Of a stretch of DNA of 64,000 bases, positions 53,683 to 63,435 are shown in pieces; position 1 is the first letter of the stretch, and every line of letters starts with the position of its first letter. Source of the DNA: JAWKWH01 sp965204295 (lineage in GTDB: Bacteria > Pseudomonadota > Alphaproteobacteria > Rhizobiales > Rhizobiaceae); NCBI GenBank assembly GCA_965204295.1, contig OZ241973.1:1054001-1118000 (forward strand), read 5' to 3'. The notes beneath the pieces were generated by a model, which was not told the origin of the DNA, did no database searches, and saw only the letters and a program-made list of their open reading frames with translations. The position numbers and the translations under genes are program-made.

Positions 53683-54629
53683 TGATCGATATTTTAGAAA
53701 TCCTGCTCACAGCCGGTTTCTGGGCGGCCGCGATCCGTATTGCCAGTCCGCTTATATTTGGTACGCTCGGAGAGTTGATCTGTGAAAGAGCCGGCGTTTT
53801 GAATCTCGGCATTGAAGGTATAATGACCGTCGGAGCGATGACCGGCTGGATGTGGGTTTACCAGGGCGGTAGCCTCTGGGGCGGCGTCATTTTTGCTGCG
53901 GCGATGGGAGCGATGTTCGGATTGCTGCATGCCGGCTTTACCGTGCATCTCGGCCTGTCTCAGCATGTCACGGGTATCGGCATCACACTGTTTGCTTCAT
54001 CGCTCAGCTATTTTGTCTACCGCATGCTGCTGCCATCAGCGACGACTCCGCCAAAGATCGAGCCATTTGACGAGGTCGCCATTTTTGGTCTTTCGGATTT
54101 GCCGATCGTGGGCGAGGCACTGTTTTCCCAGTCGCCGATCACTTATTTGGCCTTTTTCTGTGTCCCGGCTGTCTGGTATATCATGTACCGGACGCCGCTC
54201 GGTTTGGCGGTGCGTATGGCTGGTGAAAATCCAGTTGCAGTCGAGGCGCAAGGCATTAATGTTCTGACCATTCGTACCGGCGCCGTGATGGTCGGAAGTG
54301 CTCTGATGGCGATCGGCGGCGCATTCGTCACCATGTCTTGGTTCGATGCCTTCTACTTCGGAATGATAAACGGTCGTGGCTGGATATGTGTCGCGTTGGT
54401 CATCTTTGCTTCGTGGCGGCCTGGACCGGCGCTGGCGGGAGCGATTATTTTCGCCGGTCTGGAAGCGCTTCAGGTTCGCGCTCAACAATCGGCAGGTGCA
54501 TTTATCCCCTATCAGTTCTTCTTGGCTCTTCCGTATGTGATGTCGATCACTGCCATGATCATCATGGCCCGCCGGACGAAATATCCGCAGGCGCTCCTTG
54601 TTCCGTTCAGGCGGGGCGAAAGGGTCTGA
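53682..54629 (+). CDS. ABC permease, YufQ-like (BMP system)
   Basis: A 315-residue membrane protein: TLGELICERAGVLNLGIEGI is the family signature, with LRMAGENPVAVEAQGINV-like sequence later (VRMAGENPVAVEAQGIN) and a terminal ISMTAMIIMARR-like end. TGATG overlap with the previous permease. It completes the four-gene importer. Confidence 0.92.
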   Translation: MIDILEILLTAGFWAAAIRIASPLIFGTLGELICERAGVLNLGIEGIMTVGAMTGWMWVYQGGSLWGGVIFAAAMGAMFGLLHAGFTVHLGLSQHVTGIGITLFASSLSYFVYRMLLPSATTPPKIEPFDEVAIFGLSDLPIVGEALFSQSPITYLAFFCVPAVWYIMYRTPLGLAVRMAGENPVAVEAQGINVLTIRTGAVMVGSALMAIGGAFVTMSWFDAFYFGMINGRGWICVALVIFASWRPGPALAGAIIFAGLEALQVRAQQSAGAFIPYQFFLALPYVMSITAMIIMARRTKYPQALLVPFRRGERV

Positions 54630-54856
54630 CCACACGCAACCCTGTTTTCTCGCCAGGCGCGCCGGAAGCTGATCGGGGCATGGCGCCGAGAATTCATCCG
54701 GGACCGACAAACGATTGTCGCCGCATTTCGCTGAATCGGCCGCTGTGGGTTGCCACCGCCCGCTTTTAAGGCGAAACTGAACAAGGAAGCGCCGCCGGTC
54801 TGCATGGAGGCGCGCGCCACCGGCGTTTCGAAAAGAACAAAAAACGGGAGAAATCG

Positions 54857-55825
54857 ATGATTTTAAGAACCCTCAAACTTCTCGGCGCCGCTTTCGCGGG
54901 TGTGATTATGGCGTCAGCGGGCGCGCAAGCCGAAACCTTCGTGACGATCGGCACCGGCGGCCAGACAGGCGTCTATTATCAGGTCGGCGGCGCAATTTGC
55001 CGGCTGGTCAACAGGGGAACGGCGAACCACGATATCAAGTGCACCCATACGACCGGTGGTTCGGTCGCCAATATCAACGGCATCCGCGCCGGTGATCTCG
55101 ACCTCGGCGTTGCGCAATCCGACTGGCAGTACCATGCCTACAACGGCACGGCCCCCGACAAGTTCCCGGATGGCGCGTTTCCGGAACTCAGGGCGGTGTT
55201 TTCGGTGCATCCGGAGCCGTTTACCGTGGTCGCTCGCGCCGATTCAGGCATAAACACCTTTGAGGGCCTGAAGGGAAAACGCGTCAATCTCGGCAATCCG
55301 GGATCGGGTGCGCGCGCGACTTTCGAGGTTGTCATGGAGAAAATGGGCTGGACGGTCGCTGATTTTGCGCTCGCCGCGGAACTGAAGTCCTCCGAGCAGG
55401 CCGCCGCTCTCTGCGACAACAAGATCGATGCGATCGTGTTTACGGTCGGTCACCCGGCGGGCACGATCAAGGAGGCGACGACATCATGCGAGTCGAAACT
55501 GATCGATGTCGAAAATGACAAAATCAGGGAATTCGCCAACGGCGCCGACTACTATGCGATGGCGACGATTCCGGGTGGCATGTACAACGGCACGCCGGAT
55601 GACGTGACGACATTCGGTGTCGGTGCGACCTTTGTCGCTTCGACCAAAACGTCGGAAGATGTCGTCTATGAGGTCGTCAAGGCGGTCTTCGACAATTTTG
55701 GCAGGTTCAAGAAGATGCATCCGGCTTTCAACAATCTGGTGGAAGCGGATATGATCGAGAACAATCTGTCGGCGCCGCTTCACGACGGTGCGGTGAAATA
55801 CTACAAGGAAAAGGGCTGGATGTAA
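54857..55825 (+). CDS. TAXI-family TRAP transporter substrate-binding protein
   Basis: A 322-residue receptor with a Sec signal ending AGAQAE. The family core follows: FVTIGTGGQTGVYYQVGGAIC, HTTGGSVANINGIRAGDLDLGVAQSDW, GKRVNLGNPGSGARATFE and AFNNLVEADMIENNL near the end. It hands a carboxylate, probably an amino acid or dicarboxylate, to the fused permease that follows. GGGAGAA precedes the ATG. The gap to the permease is 149 bases. Confidence 0.94.
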   Translation: MILRTLKLLGAAFAGVIMASAGAQAETFVTIGTGGQTGVYYQVGGAICRLVNRGTANHDIKCTHTTGGSVANINGIRAGDLDLGVAQSDWQYHAYNGTAPDKFPDGAFPELRAVFSVHPEPFTVVARADSGINTFEGLKGKRVNLGNPGSGARATFEVVMEKMGWTVADFALAAELKSSEQAAALCDNKIDAIVFTVGHPAGTIKEATTSCESKLIDVENDKIREFANGADYYAMATIPGGMYNGTPDDVTTFGVGATFVASTKTSEDVVYEVVKAVFDNFGRFKKMHPAFNNLVEADMIENNLSAPLHDGAVKYYKEKGWM

Positions 55826-55974
55826 CGGCCCGGCATCGCGGCGGCGTGGCGTCAATGTCGCGCTGCCTTGACATTCGCAATCGGTAAATCTGCCTTTGGC
55901 CAGCGGCGGCCTTGAGGCGACGGAACGCGAAATGGGGATCAGTGGCTGGCGTTCCTCCCACGGGGAGAGAGGGA

Positions 55975-58803
55975 ATGGCGAGCGAGGAAACCGGCTCGAA
56001 ACTCAGCGAACGGGAACTGGACGATCTCGTCGCCTCGACGGATACGGGAGGCCGGGCTCCGTCCAATGCGCGGGTCGCGCTGTTTATTTCAGCGGTGGCG
56101 CTCATCTGGTCGCTGTTCCAGGTGTGGATCGCGTCGCCGCTGCCGTTTTCAACCGGTATAGGTGTGTTCTCCAGCCGCGAAGCACGTCCGATTCACCTCG
56201 GATTTGCCATCTTTCTGGCCTATCTGGTCTTTCCGGCATTCAAATCCTCGCCACGCAAATACATTCCCGCCGCTGACTGGTTGCTGGCGGTCGGCGGCGC
56301 GTTCTGCGCGCTCTATCTGTTCATCTTCGACACCGGCTTGATCAAGGAGATAACCGGATCACGGCTGTCGAATCGCCCGAACAACCCGAACGCCCTTGAT
56401 GTGATTGTCGCGGTAGCGGGCATTTTGTTCCTGCTCGAAGCGACGAGGCGTGCGCTCGGACCGCCCCTCATGGTCGTTGCGCTCGTGTTTCTCGGATACA
56501 CGTTCCTTGGACCTTACGCGCCCGGTTTTCTGGCGTGGAAGGGGGCGAGCTTTAACGCGGTCGCCGATCATCAGTGGCTCTCCACGGAAGGCGTGTTCGG
56601 CATTGCGCTTGGCGTGTCGACGGATCTGGTGTTTCTGTTTGTTCTGTTCGGCGCATTGCTCGACAAGGCGGGTGCCGGCAACTATTTCATCAAGGTCGCT
56701 TTCTCGCTCATGGGCCATTTTTCCGGCGGACCGGCAAAGGCGGCCGTCGTCGCCTCCGGTATGACCGGCCTGATTTCCGGCTCGTCGATCGCCAATGTCG
56801 TCACGACCGGCACGTTCACCATTCCCATGATGCGCCGGGTCGGATTCACGGCCGAGAAGGCGGGCGCGGTGGAGGTGGCCTCTTCGGTCAACGGCCAGAT
56901 CATGCCGCCGGTGATGGGCGCCGCCGCGTTCCTGATGGTGGAGTATATCGGCATCTCCTATTTCGAGGTCGTCAAGCACGCGTTTGTGCCGGCGGTAATC
57001 TCATACATCGCGCTGGTCTACATTGTGCATCTGGAAGCGATGAAGCAGGGCATGTCGGGTCTGCCGAGGGCCGGCGAGCCCAAACCGCTCAAATGGGCCT
57101 TGTTGTCGTTCGGCATCACCATGGCGGTGATCATGGCCGCAGCGAGCGCCATCTACCATCTGTTCGAGGTGTTCCGGGCGCTCGGCTCATCCGGCGGACG
57201 TTTGCTCGCCGTTGTGATCGTATTGGCAATCGTCGCCGTTTTCGCGATGTCGATGAACAGCAAAGCGAGCGAGGACGTCCGCATAAGGGCGCTGTCCACC
57301 GGCGGGCTGGTTCTCGGCGCCACCGTCATTTCGGCATTCGGCGTTTTCTACGTGGTCGACCTCATCGGCTCAGCCTCCGGAGGCGCCGCGCCATGGATTA
57401 TTGGCGCCGTATTGATAGCGGCTTATGTCGGACTGGTGCGATTCTGCTCCGCTTATCCTGAGTTGGAGCTGGATGATCCCAACGAACCGGTTGTGCGTCT
57501 TCCCGAACCGGGTCCAACGATCAAATCAGGTCTGCATTTTCTGCTGCCGGTCGGTGTTCTTATATGGTGTCTGATGGTGGAACGTCTTTCGCCGTCACTG
57601 TCGGCGTTCTGGGCGACCGCCCTGATGATCTTCATATTGCTGACCCAGCGGCCGCTGTTTTCGATGTTCCGCGGCGAGGGCCAATCGGGATCATTTTCCC
57701 GCGGGTTCAATGAACTCATCAATGGCTTGATCTCCGGCGCCCGCAACATGATCGGCATTGGAATCGCGACGGCGGCGGCCGGTATCATTGTCGGGGCCGT
57801 TTCCCAAACGGGTGTCGGAGCGGTTCTGGCCGCCTTGGTGGAATTCCTGAGCCAGGGTCAGATTCTCCTGATCCTGATCTTCACCGCAATCCTCAGCCTC
57901 ATTCTCGGAATGGGCCTGCCGACGACGGCGAACTACATCGTGGTCTCTTCACTGCTCGCGCCGGTGATCGTGGCGCTCGGCCAGCAAAACGGGCTTATCG
58001 TCCCGTTGATCGCCGTGCACCTGTTTGTGTTTTATTTCGGCATCATGGCCGACGTGACGCCGCCCGTGGGCCTGGCGTCGTTCGCAGCGGCGGCGGTTTC
58101 CGGAGGCGATCCGATCAGAACCGGATTTGTCGCGTTTTTCTACTCGTTGCGCACGGCGCTTCTACCGTTCCTGTTCATCTTCAACACGGACATTCTGCTG
58201 ATAGACGTCACGCCGCTTCAAGGCGCAATGGTCTTCTTAATAGCGACCGCAGCGATGCTGGTGTTTACAGCCGGATCGCAGGGCTTTTTCGTTGCGAAGT
58301 CCCGAATTTGGGAATCGACCGCCTTGATTCTCATCGCTTTCACGTTGTTCAGGCCCGGTTTCTGGATGGATATGGTCTCTCCGCCCTATCAGCCCGCCGA
58401 ACCCGCGCAGCTTGTCGAGGTGATGGGGGCAGCCGCGCCCGGATCGGAAATCAGGGCGATAGTGGAGGGATTGGACGACGTCGGGGACCCCATAACCCTC
58501 ACCATGATCGTCAAGGTGGGCGATGAGGCGACCGGCCAGGATCGGCTTGATGCGTTCGGACTGGAGCTTTTGGAGCAGGATGGGGAAATTTTGGTCGACA
58601 ATGCCGTTTTCGACAGTCCCGCCCAAGTCGCCGGATTTGATTTCGATCAGGTGATCTCGCAACTGCTCGTCCCTGCAAATCAACCGGCGAAGGAGTGGTT
58701 CTACATTCCGGCTCTTGGTGTTCTTGCGCTGATCTATCTTTTGCAACGGCGCCGTCGAAAACCGATCGAAGCCGATTCAACCGGGATGGCGGGGAGCGCA
58801 TAA
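55975..58803 (+). CDS. TRAP transporter fused permease (4TM plus 12TM), TAXI type
   Basis: A 942-residue protein that fuses the small DctQ-like and large DctM-like TRAP subunits. Residues near ATRRALGPPLMVVALVFLGY mark the small part; SGSSIANVVTTGTFTIPMMRRVGF and GMGLPTTANYIVVSSLLAPV mark the large part. A C-terminal soluble stretch (EPAQLVEVMGAAAPGSEI onwards) resembles DUF3394 found in this subfamily, followed by a last membrane helix. It imports its substrate using a cation gradient. GGAGAGAGGGA precedes ATG 55975; the ATG overlaps nothing. Confidence 0.94.
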   Translation: MASEETGSKLSERELDDLVASTDTGGRAPSNARVALFISAVALIWSLFQVWIASPLPFSTGIGVFSSREARPIHLGFAIFLAYLVFPAFKSSPRKYIPAADWLLAVGGAFCALYLFIFDTGLIKEITGSRLSNRPNNPNALDVIVAVAGILFLLEATRRALGPPLMVVALVFLGYTFLGPYAPGFLAWKGASFNAVADHQWLSTEGVFGIALGVSTDLVFLFVLFGALLDKAGAGNYFIKVAFSLMGHFSGGPAKAAVVASGMTGLISGSSIANVVTTGTFTIPMMRRVGFTAEKAGAVEVASSVNGQIMPPVMGAAAFLMVEYIGISYFEVVKHAFVPAVISYIALVYIVHLEAMKQGMSGLPRAGEPKPLKWALLSFGITMAVIMAAASAIYHLFEVFRALGSSGGRLLAVVIVLAIVAVFAMSMNSKASEDVRIRALSTGGLVLGATVISAFGVFYVVDLIGSASGGAAPWIIGAVLIAAYVGLVRFCSAYPELELDDPNEPVVRLPEPGPTIKSGLHFLLPVGVLIWCLMVERLSPSLSAFWATALMIFILLTQRPLFSMFRGEGQSGSFSRGFNELINGLISGARNMIGIGIATAAAGIIVGAVSQTGVGAVLAALVEFLSQGQILLILIFTAILSLILGMGLPTTANYIVVSSLLAPVIVALGQQNGLIVPLIAVHLFVFYFGIMADVTPPVGLASFAAAAVSGGDPIRTGFVAFFYSLRTALLPFLFIFNTDILLIDVTPLQGAMVFLIATAAMLVFTAGSQGFFVAKSRIWESTALILIAFTLFRPGFWMDMVSPPYQPAEPAQLVEVMGAAAPGSEIRAIVEGLDDVGDPITLTMIVKVGDEATGQDRLDAFGLELLEQDGEILVDNAVFDSPAQVAGFDFDQVISQLLVPANQPAKEWFYIPALGVLALIYLLQRRRRKPIEADSTGMAGSA

Positions 58804-59243
58804 TGGCCACCAATCTGTTTCGCAAAGTCCTCGCCGCGGTCGATCCGGGCGATCCCGCATCTTTCGTCCGGGTCATTCAGGCGGCGCTTGAGGTGATAAC
58901 CGACGGCGATACGCTGCATGTCGTTTGCGTGGTTCCGGACTTCGGCATGAGCGTGGTGGGTTCGTTCTTTCCGGCCGATCACGAGGAAAAGGCGCTCGCC
59001 AAGGCCAGGGATTCCCTTCACGCGTTCACGTCGGCCAATGTTCCGGATGGCATACCCGTCCAACACATAATTGCCCATGGCAATGTCTATGAGGAGATAC
59101 TTGAGGCGGCAAAGACGGTTTCGGCCGATCTGATCGTGGTTGGCTCGCATCGGCCGGAGTTGAAGGACTATCTTCTTGGACCGAACGCGGCTCGCGTGGT
59201 GCGGCACTCACAACGCTCCGTGCTCGTCGTCAGGGGAAACTGA
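58803..59243 (+). CDS. Universal stress protein, TRAP-linked
   Basis: A 146-residue UspA-fold protein. ATP-binding residues are seen in KVLAAVDPGDP and the late DLIVVGSHRPELKDYLLGPNAARVVRHSQRSVLVVR. It is coupled to the fused permease (TAATG). A Usp encoded beside a TRAP transporter, as with TeaD and TeaABC, is thought to tune transport; that role is by analogy. Confidence 0.92.
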   Translation: MATNLFRKVLAAVDPGDPASFVRVIQAALEVITDGDTLHVVCVVPDFGMSVVGSFFPADHEEKALAKARDSLHAFTSANVPDGIPVQHIIAHGNVYEEILEAAKTVSADLIVVGSHRPELKDYLLGPNAARVVRHSQRSVLVVRGN

Positions 59244-59466
59244 CGGATCATTTTCCGCACACGGGCGATGCCCGGACTTCCCGAAATTGTTTTCGTAACC
59301 CGGTCAGCCAGCCGGTCTGAGGCCCGCCGCTCTATGAAGGCCACCGGTGTCCGGGGATTGATGCTTCGGCGTTAATGGAACATTTAGCCGGTCGTGAAAT
59401 GTTTCCCGATCGGTTGCGGCGCATGCATTTGCCCCGCGACCCGTTTCGAGACCGGGCAGTCGGGTG

Positions 59467-59787
59467 ATGTTGTCTGAAAGCGAGTGGGAAGTGGCGAGAG
59501 GCAGAGGATCGGATCTGACCGCTTCCGCAGGCATGGGCATTTTGCGAGTGGCTTTATTGTTCGGTTCTTCCGCGATAGCCTTCGCATTGCTGGTGACTCC
59601 GCTATTGAGCCGGTTTTCCGAGCCGGAGAGAACACCTTGGAGCGGTGCGGCGGGAATCGAATATCCGCAAACAGGATCGATCGGCTACCAAGGTAGCTAC
59701 ACGATCCGCCGCAATGTCCTGCGGGGGTCGGCGGGTTCGATATGCGTCATACGCAACAACGGCACCCGGTCAGGCGACTGCTACTGA
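59467..59787 (+). CDS. Small membrane-anchored hypothetical protein
   Basis: A 106-residue protein with one transmembrane segment (ILRVALLFGSSAIAFALLVTPLL) followed by a short extracytoplasmic part ending GSYTIRRNVLRGSAGSICVI then a cysteine close to the C-terminus. This pattern recurs in unnamed Hyphomicrobiales proteins; function unknown. The start is uncertain (ATG 59467, or ATG 59533 inside the helix region). Confidence 0.6.
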   Translation: MLSESEWEVARGRGSDLTASAGMGILRVALLFGSSAIAFALLVTPLLSRFSEPERTPWSGAAGIEYPQTGSIGYQGSYTIRRNVLRGSAGSICVIRNNGTRSGDCY

Positions 59788-59947
59788 CCGAAAGATGCGT
59801 AAACCGCGGTCGTCGTGGGCGACTTCCCGTTTAAGTGTCTGTTCCTGACGAGCATTGCCGGTTTCGGCAATTCGATAAGCACTATGTTCACCGATAAGGT
59901 GGCCATGCTCGACAATAATCAGGGTTCATCTCCCGGTTTTGCCGAGA

Positions 59948-60841
59948 TTATTCATTCGGCCTGTCAGGTTCCCGCTTTTCGATTTCCCGCAAGGCCCGTT
60001 CCAATCCGGTCTTTGCCGAACCGGGTTTCAACGGTTTTTGCTGCGACTCATGGGGCGCCCATCCCGAGATCCAAATCGTATTGAAAGTCGCGCGAATGCG
60101 CCCATCGGAATCCGCAAAACGGCTTTCATACAGTTCGCAACATCGTTGAATGACATGCCGTCGCAGTGGTTTACGCGACCGCTCTTTCAAAGAACTTGTC
60201 GCTCCCATTGCGCGCAAATCATGCATGAGATCAATCGCCGAATCGTATCGAACGGTCGCAGTCTCGACATCGGCGACGGGCAGAGCATAACCGGCGCGCT
60301 GCAGCAGGGCGCCGGCATCGCGAACGTCGATGAAGGGATAAACGCGGGACGCCGCTCCTCCGGTCAGTTCGGTTTCCGCGGCAAGCAGGCATTCCCGCAA
60401 CTCGGACAGCGTTCCGCCGCCGGGTATTGCGGCCAGGAACAGCCCGTCGGGCCGGAGTGACAGCCTGATCTGCGTCAGCAGCCCCGGCAAATCGTTGATT
60501 TCGTGCAGCGCCAGCAGCGAAACGATCAGATCGGCATTCTCTCGCGGGACCGGAACGACTTCGCGGCGTTCGACGGTTCCCTTGTCCGAGCCGAGAAGTT
60601 CCGCATCCATTTCAATGCGGGCAAGCTGCTCCACTTTGCCGCATTTGTGCAGCGCTCGCGCCGGTTGATCGCTGCAGCAGAACAATGAAACCGCATTTTC
60701 GAACCTGCGATCCACCAATGTCAGTCGATCCGACAGTTCCTCACATGCTCTCCACATGAGAAAATCGCAGCCGTCCTGCCGCATCCACAATGCCCGAAGC
60801 CTTCTGCGTATGATCAAATCCCTGTCAAACAGGTTTTCCAT
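59948..60841 (-). CDS. SAM-dependent methyltransferase-fold protein, NDUFAF5-like
   Basis: A 297-residue protein. The class I methyltransferase core is shown by ADLIVSLLALHEINDLPGLL and SLRPDGLFLAAIPGGGTLSE, and the C-terminal SGWAPHESQQKPLKPGSAK is characteristic of the bacterial relatives of mitochondrial NDUFAF5, an assembly factor of complex I. It is divergent from comF, a frequent neighbour in this order. Whether it methylates or hydroxylates is not known from sequence. Confidence 0.87.
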   Translation of the reverse strand: MENLFDRDLIIRRRLRALWMRQDGCDFLMWRACEELSDRLTLVDRRFENAVSLFCCSDQPARALHKCGKVEQLARIEMDAELLGSDKGTVERREVVPVPRENADLIVSLLALHEINDLPGLLTQIRLSLRPDGLFLAAIPGGGTLSELRECLLAAETELTGGAASRVYPFIDVRDAGALLQRAGYALPVADVETATVRYDSAIDLMHDLRAMGATSSLKERSRKPLRRHVIQRCCELYESRFADSDGRIRATFNTIWISGWAPHESQQKPLKPGSAKTGLERALREIEKREPDRPNE

Positions 60842-60910
60842 TTTCCCTCGCTTGCGATTCCGCGAACCGGCTGATCATATAGCGGAACCGTCACGCAGGT
60901 GGTGATTTCG

Positions 60911-61666
60911 ATGAACTCGATCAGGAACGCGATACATGTCGCTTCGCATACGGCCAGTGCGTTCCTGTTCCCGCCTGTCTGTTGCGGATGTCAGCGGCGG
61001 ACCGGACAGCCGGGGATGCTGTGCGCCGGCTGCTGGAGAGAACTGCGGCTTATCGAGCAACCGTGGTGCGATGTATTGGGCATCCCGTTCTCGCAGGACA
61101 TGGGTTCCGGAATTCTGTCGGCGGAGGCCATCGCCAATCCGCCTCCGTTCGACAGGGCGAGAGCGGCCGTCGCCTACGAAGGGGTCGCAAGGCGCCTTGT
61201 GCAGAAACTGAAATTCAACGATCGGACCGATCTTGCCGTGTGGCTGGCAAAATGGATGATGCGGGTAGGTTCGGACCTGGCTCGCGACGCTGATCTGATT
61301 GTACCGGTTCCCCTGCATCGAAGGCGTTTCCTGGCCCGGCGGTTCAATCAATCGGCCGAACTGGCCCGGGCCTTCTCCGGAATTGCGGGCGTTCGGTTCG
61401 AACCAAGTGCGATTGACCGAAAAAAGGTCACACGCCAGCAGGTGGGTCTCGGTTTGCGGGAGCGGGAGGCGAATGTTCGCGGCGCTTTCAAGGTGCCGGT
61501 GGAATCCGATATTCTGGTTCGCGGGAGGAGAGTGCTGATCGTCGATGACGTCTATACGACGGGGGCGACCGCTTCGGCTGTCGCACGCACATTGAAGCGA
61601 TCCGGCGCGGTTGCCGTCGATGTGCTCACATTCGCGCGAGTGCTGCCCGGGGCCTTTTCGCGATAG
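60911..61666 (+). CDS. comF: ComF-family phosphoribosyltransferase-like protein
   Basis: A 251-residue ComF protein: N-terminal zinc-ribbon cysteines CCGCQRRTGQPGMLCAGCW, a helical middle, and the PRTase motif VLIVDDVYTTGAT. ComF proteins take part in DNA uptake or salvage in various bacteria. ATG at 60911 after AGGTGGTG; a GTG at 60899 is less likely. Confidence 0.92.
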   Translation: MNSIRNAIHVASHTASAFLFPPVCCGCQRRTGQPGMLCAGCWRELRLIEQPWCDVLGIPFSQDMGSGILSAEAIANPPPFDRARAAVAYEGVARRLVQKLKFNDRTDLAVWLAKWMMRVGSDLARDADLIVPVPLHRRRFLARRFNQSAELARAFSGIAGVRFEPSAIDRKKVTRQQVGLGLREREANVRGAFKVPVESDILVRGRRVLIVDDVYTTGATASAVARTLKRSGAVAVDVLTFARVLPGAFSR

Positions 61667-61709
61667 GCCGAGACGATTATATACCCTGCATCTTATCGGA
61701 CAGTTTCTC

Positions 61710-61979
61710 ATGGTCGATGTAACGATTTACACGCGAATGATGTGCGGCTTTTGTTCTGCCGCGAAGCACCTGCTCGATTCCAAGGGTGTCGCTTATGTCG
61801 AGTACGACGCCAGTTATTCGCCCAAACTTCGGCGGGAGATGATCGCCAGGGCGAATGGAGGAGGCACGTTTCCGCAGATCTTCGTCGGGGACGTGCATAT
61901 CGGTGGCTGTGAAGAGCTCTTCACACTCGACCGGCAGGGAAAGCTCGACGGATTGCTCCAGACCGGGATACTCGCATAG
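61710..61979 (+). CDS. grxC: Glutaredoxin 3
   Basis: An 89-residue glutaredoxin with a CGFC active site (Cys12, Cys15) and the glutathione-binding GGTFPQIFVGDVHIGGCEEL. The usual motif is CPYC; CGFC is a known variant. It reduces disulfides and mixed glutathione disulfides. It lies between comF and the nitrilase gene in a block typical of the order. Confidence 0.94.
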   Translation: MVDVTIYTRMMCGFCSAAKHLLDSKGVAYVEYDASYSPKLRREMIARANGGGTFPQIFVGDVHIGGCEELFTLDRQGKLDGLLQTGILA

Positions 61980-62000
61980 CCCACAGGCGGTGACCAGACC

Positions 62001-62861
62001 ATGACCAGTTTCAAGGCGGCGGTTGTTCAAATGCGATCCGGTGTCGACCCGGCGGCAAATATCGCCGTTCTGCGCGATTTGGTGCGAGACGCGGCGGAAC
62101 GGGGCGCTCGCTATGTCCAGACCCCGGAAATGACCGGCGTCGTTCAAAAAGACCGTGTCGCTTTGGCGGCTGTACTGAAGAACGAAGACCGCGATGAGAT
62201 CGCACAGGCGGCGTCCGAACTCGCGAGCCAATGCGGGATTTATCTTCATATCGGATCGACGGCGGTCAAGCCGCAGGGCGACCGCCTTGCAAATCGCGCC
62301 TACCTTTTCGGCCCCGATGGCGCCGAAATCGCCCGTTACGACAAGATTCACATGTTCGACGTCGACCTGGACAATGGCGAAAGCTGGCGTGAATCGGCGG
62401 CGTACCGTCCCGGCGAGCGATCGGTCGTTGCTAGAATTCCAATGGCGTCGGTAGGTCTTTCCATCTGCTATGACATCCGTTTTCCGGACATCTTCCGGGC
62501 GCAGGCTGCGGCAGGCGGCGATGTTCTGACGGCTCCGGCGGCGTTTACGCGTCAAACCGGCGAAGTTCACTGGCATGTGCTTCAAAGATCCCGCGCCATT
62601 GAAAACGGCGCATGGATGATCTCCGCTGCGCAGGGCGGCGTTCATGAGGATGGCCGGGAGACCTTCGGTCACTCGATAATCGTTGATCCATGGGGTCGTG
62701 TCGTCGCGGAAACAGACCATGACCGACCCGGTGTTGCGATTGCGGAGATCGACACCGGACAATCGCGCGAAGCCCGCCGGAAGATACCGAACTTGAGCAA
62801 TTCGAGAGATTTTGTGCTAGATATCACCGACGGTCGAACCGGGAACAGGAAAGCGTCGTGA
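62001..62861 (+). CDS. Carbon-nitrogen hydrolase (Nit1/Nit2-like amidase)
   Basis: A 286-residue nitrilase-superfamily protein with the triad Glu43 (PEMTG), Lys115 (YDKIHMFDVD) and Cys156 (SICYDIRFPD). This is the deaminated-glutathione amidase/omega-amidase type, a housekeeping repair enzyme. The GTG of the next gene overlaps its stop. Confidence 0.92.
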   Translation: MTSFKAAVVQMRSGVDPAANIAVLRDLVRDAAERGARYVQTPEMTGVVQKDRVALAAVLKNEDRDEIAQAASELASQCGIYLHIGSTAVKPQGDRLANRAYLFGPDGAEIARYDKIHMFDVDLDNGESWRESAAYRPGERSVVARIPMASVGLSICYDIRFPDIFRAQAAAGGDVLTAPAAFTRQTGEVHWHVLQRSRAIENGAWMISAAQGGVHEDGRETFGHSIIVDPWGRVVAETDHDRPGVAIAEIDTGQSREARRKIPNLSNSRDFVLDITDGRTGNRKAS

Positions 62862-63286
62862 TCAGTTTTACGCTTGTTTGCAGCAATGCCCATGAGTTTG
62901 AGGGCTGGTTTTCGTCAAGCGGAGACTATGAATCGCAAAAGGAACGAGGCCTGGTGGAGTGCCCGCTGTGCGGCGATCAAAGTGTCAAAAAGGCTTTGAT
63001 GGCGCCCTCGGTATCGTCGGCACGCGGAGAGGAGAGCGCCGTTCCGGTCGCCATGAACGCCGAACAGACCAAAATGATGGCGCAAATCCGGGAACTCACG
63101 AACAAGATGCGCGAAGGCGCGGAAAACGTCGGAGAGAAGTTCGCCGAGGAAGCGCGCAAGATCCACTATGGCGAGACCGACGCGCGTGGAATTTACGGCA
63201 AGGCGACGCCGGTCGAAGCAAAGGGACTGGCGAATGAGGGCATCGAGTTCATTCCGCTTCCGACGCTACCTGAAGATCAAAACTGA
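62858..63286 (+). CDS. DUF1178 protein, zinc-ribbon
   Basis: A 142-residue DUF1178 protein: FTLVCSNAHEFEGWFSSSGD then ECPLCG give a metal-binding site, with a helical middle and ending GIEFIPLPTLPEDQN. Function unknown. It begins with a GTG that overlaps the nitrilase stop by 4 bases. Confidence 0.9.
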   Translation: MISFTLVCSNAHEFEGWFSSSGDYESQKERGLVECPLCGDQSVKKALMAPSVSSARGEESAVPVAMNAEQTKMMAQIRELTNKMREGAENVGEKFAEEARKIHYGETDARGIYGKATPVEAKGLANEGIEFIPLPTLPEDQN

Positions 63287-63435
63287 ATCCGTGGTCGAAA
63301 AGTGCGGCTGAATGCCGGTTTTTCGCGACGTGCGGCGGTTCATGCGGCGCGCAAACCGTGGGTTGCTTCATGCCGAACCGGATTGGCGATGAGGTTGCAC
63401 GGGCGACCGGCATTGCGCGCCATGCGCCGGGTGCG

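Noticed and set aside
58400..58760. Soluble segment at the end of the TRAP fused permease as a novel domain
   Set aside because: It matches my recollection of DUF3394, usual in TAXI-type fused permeases.
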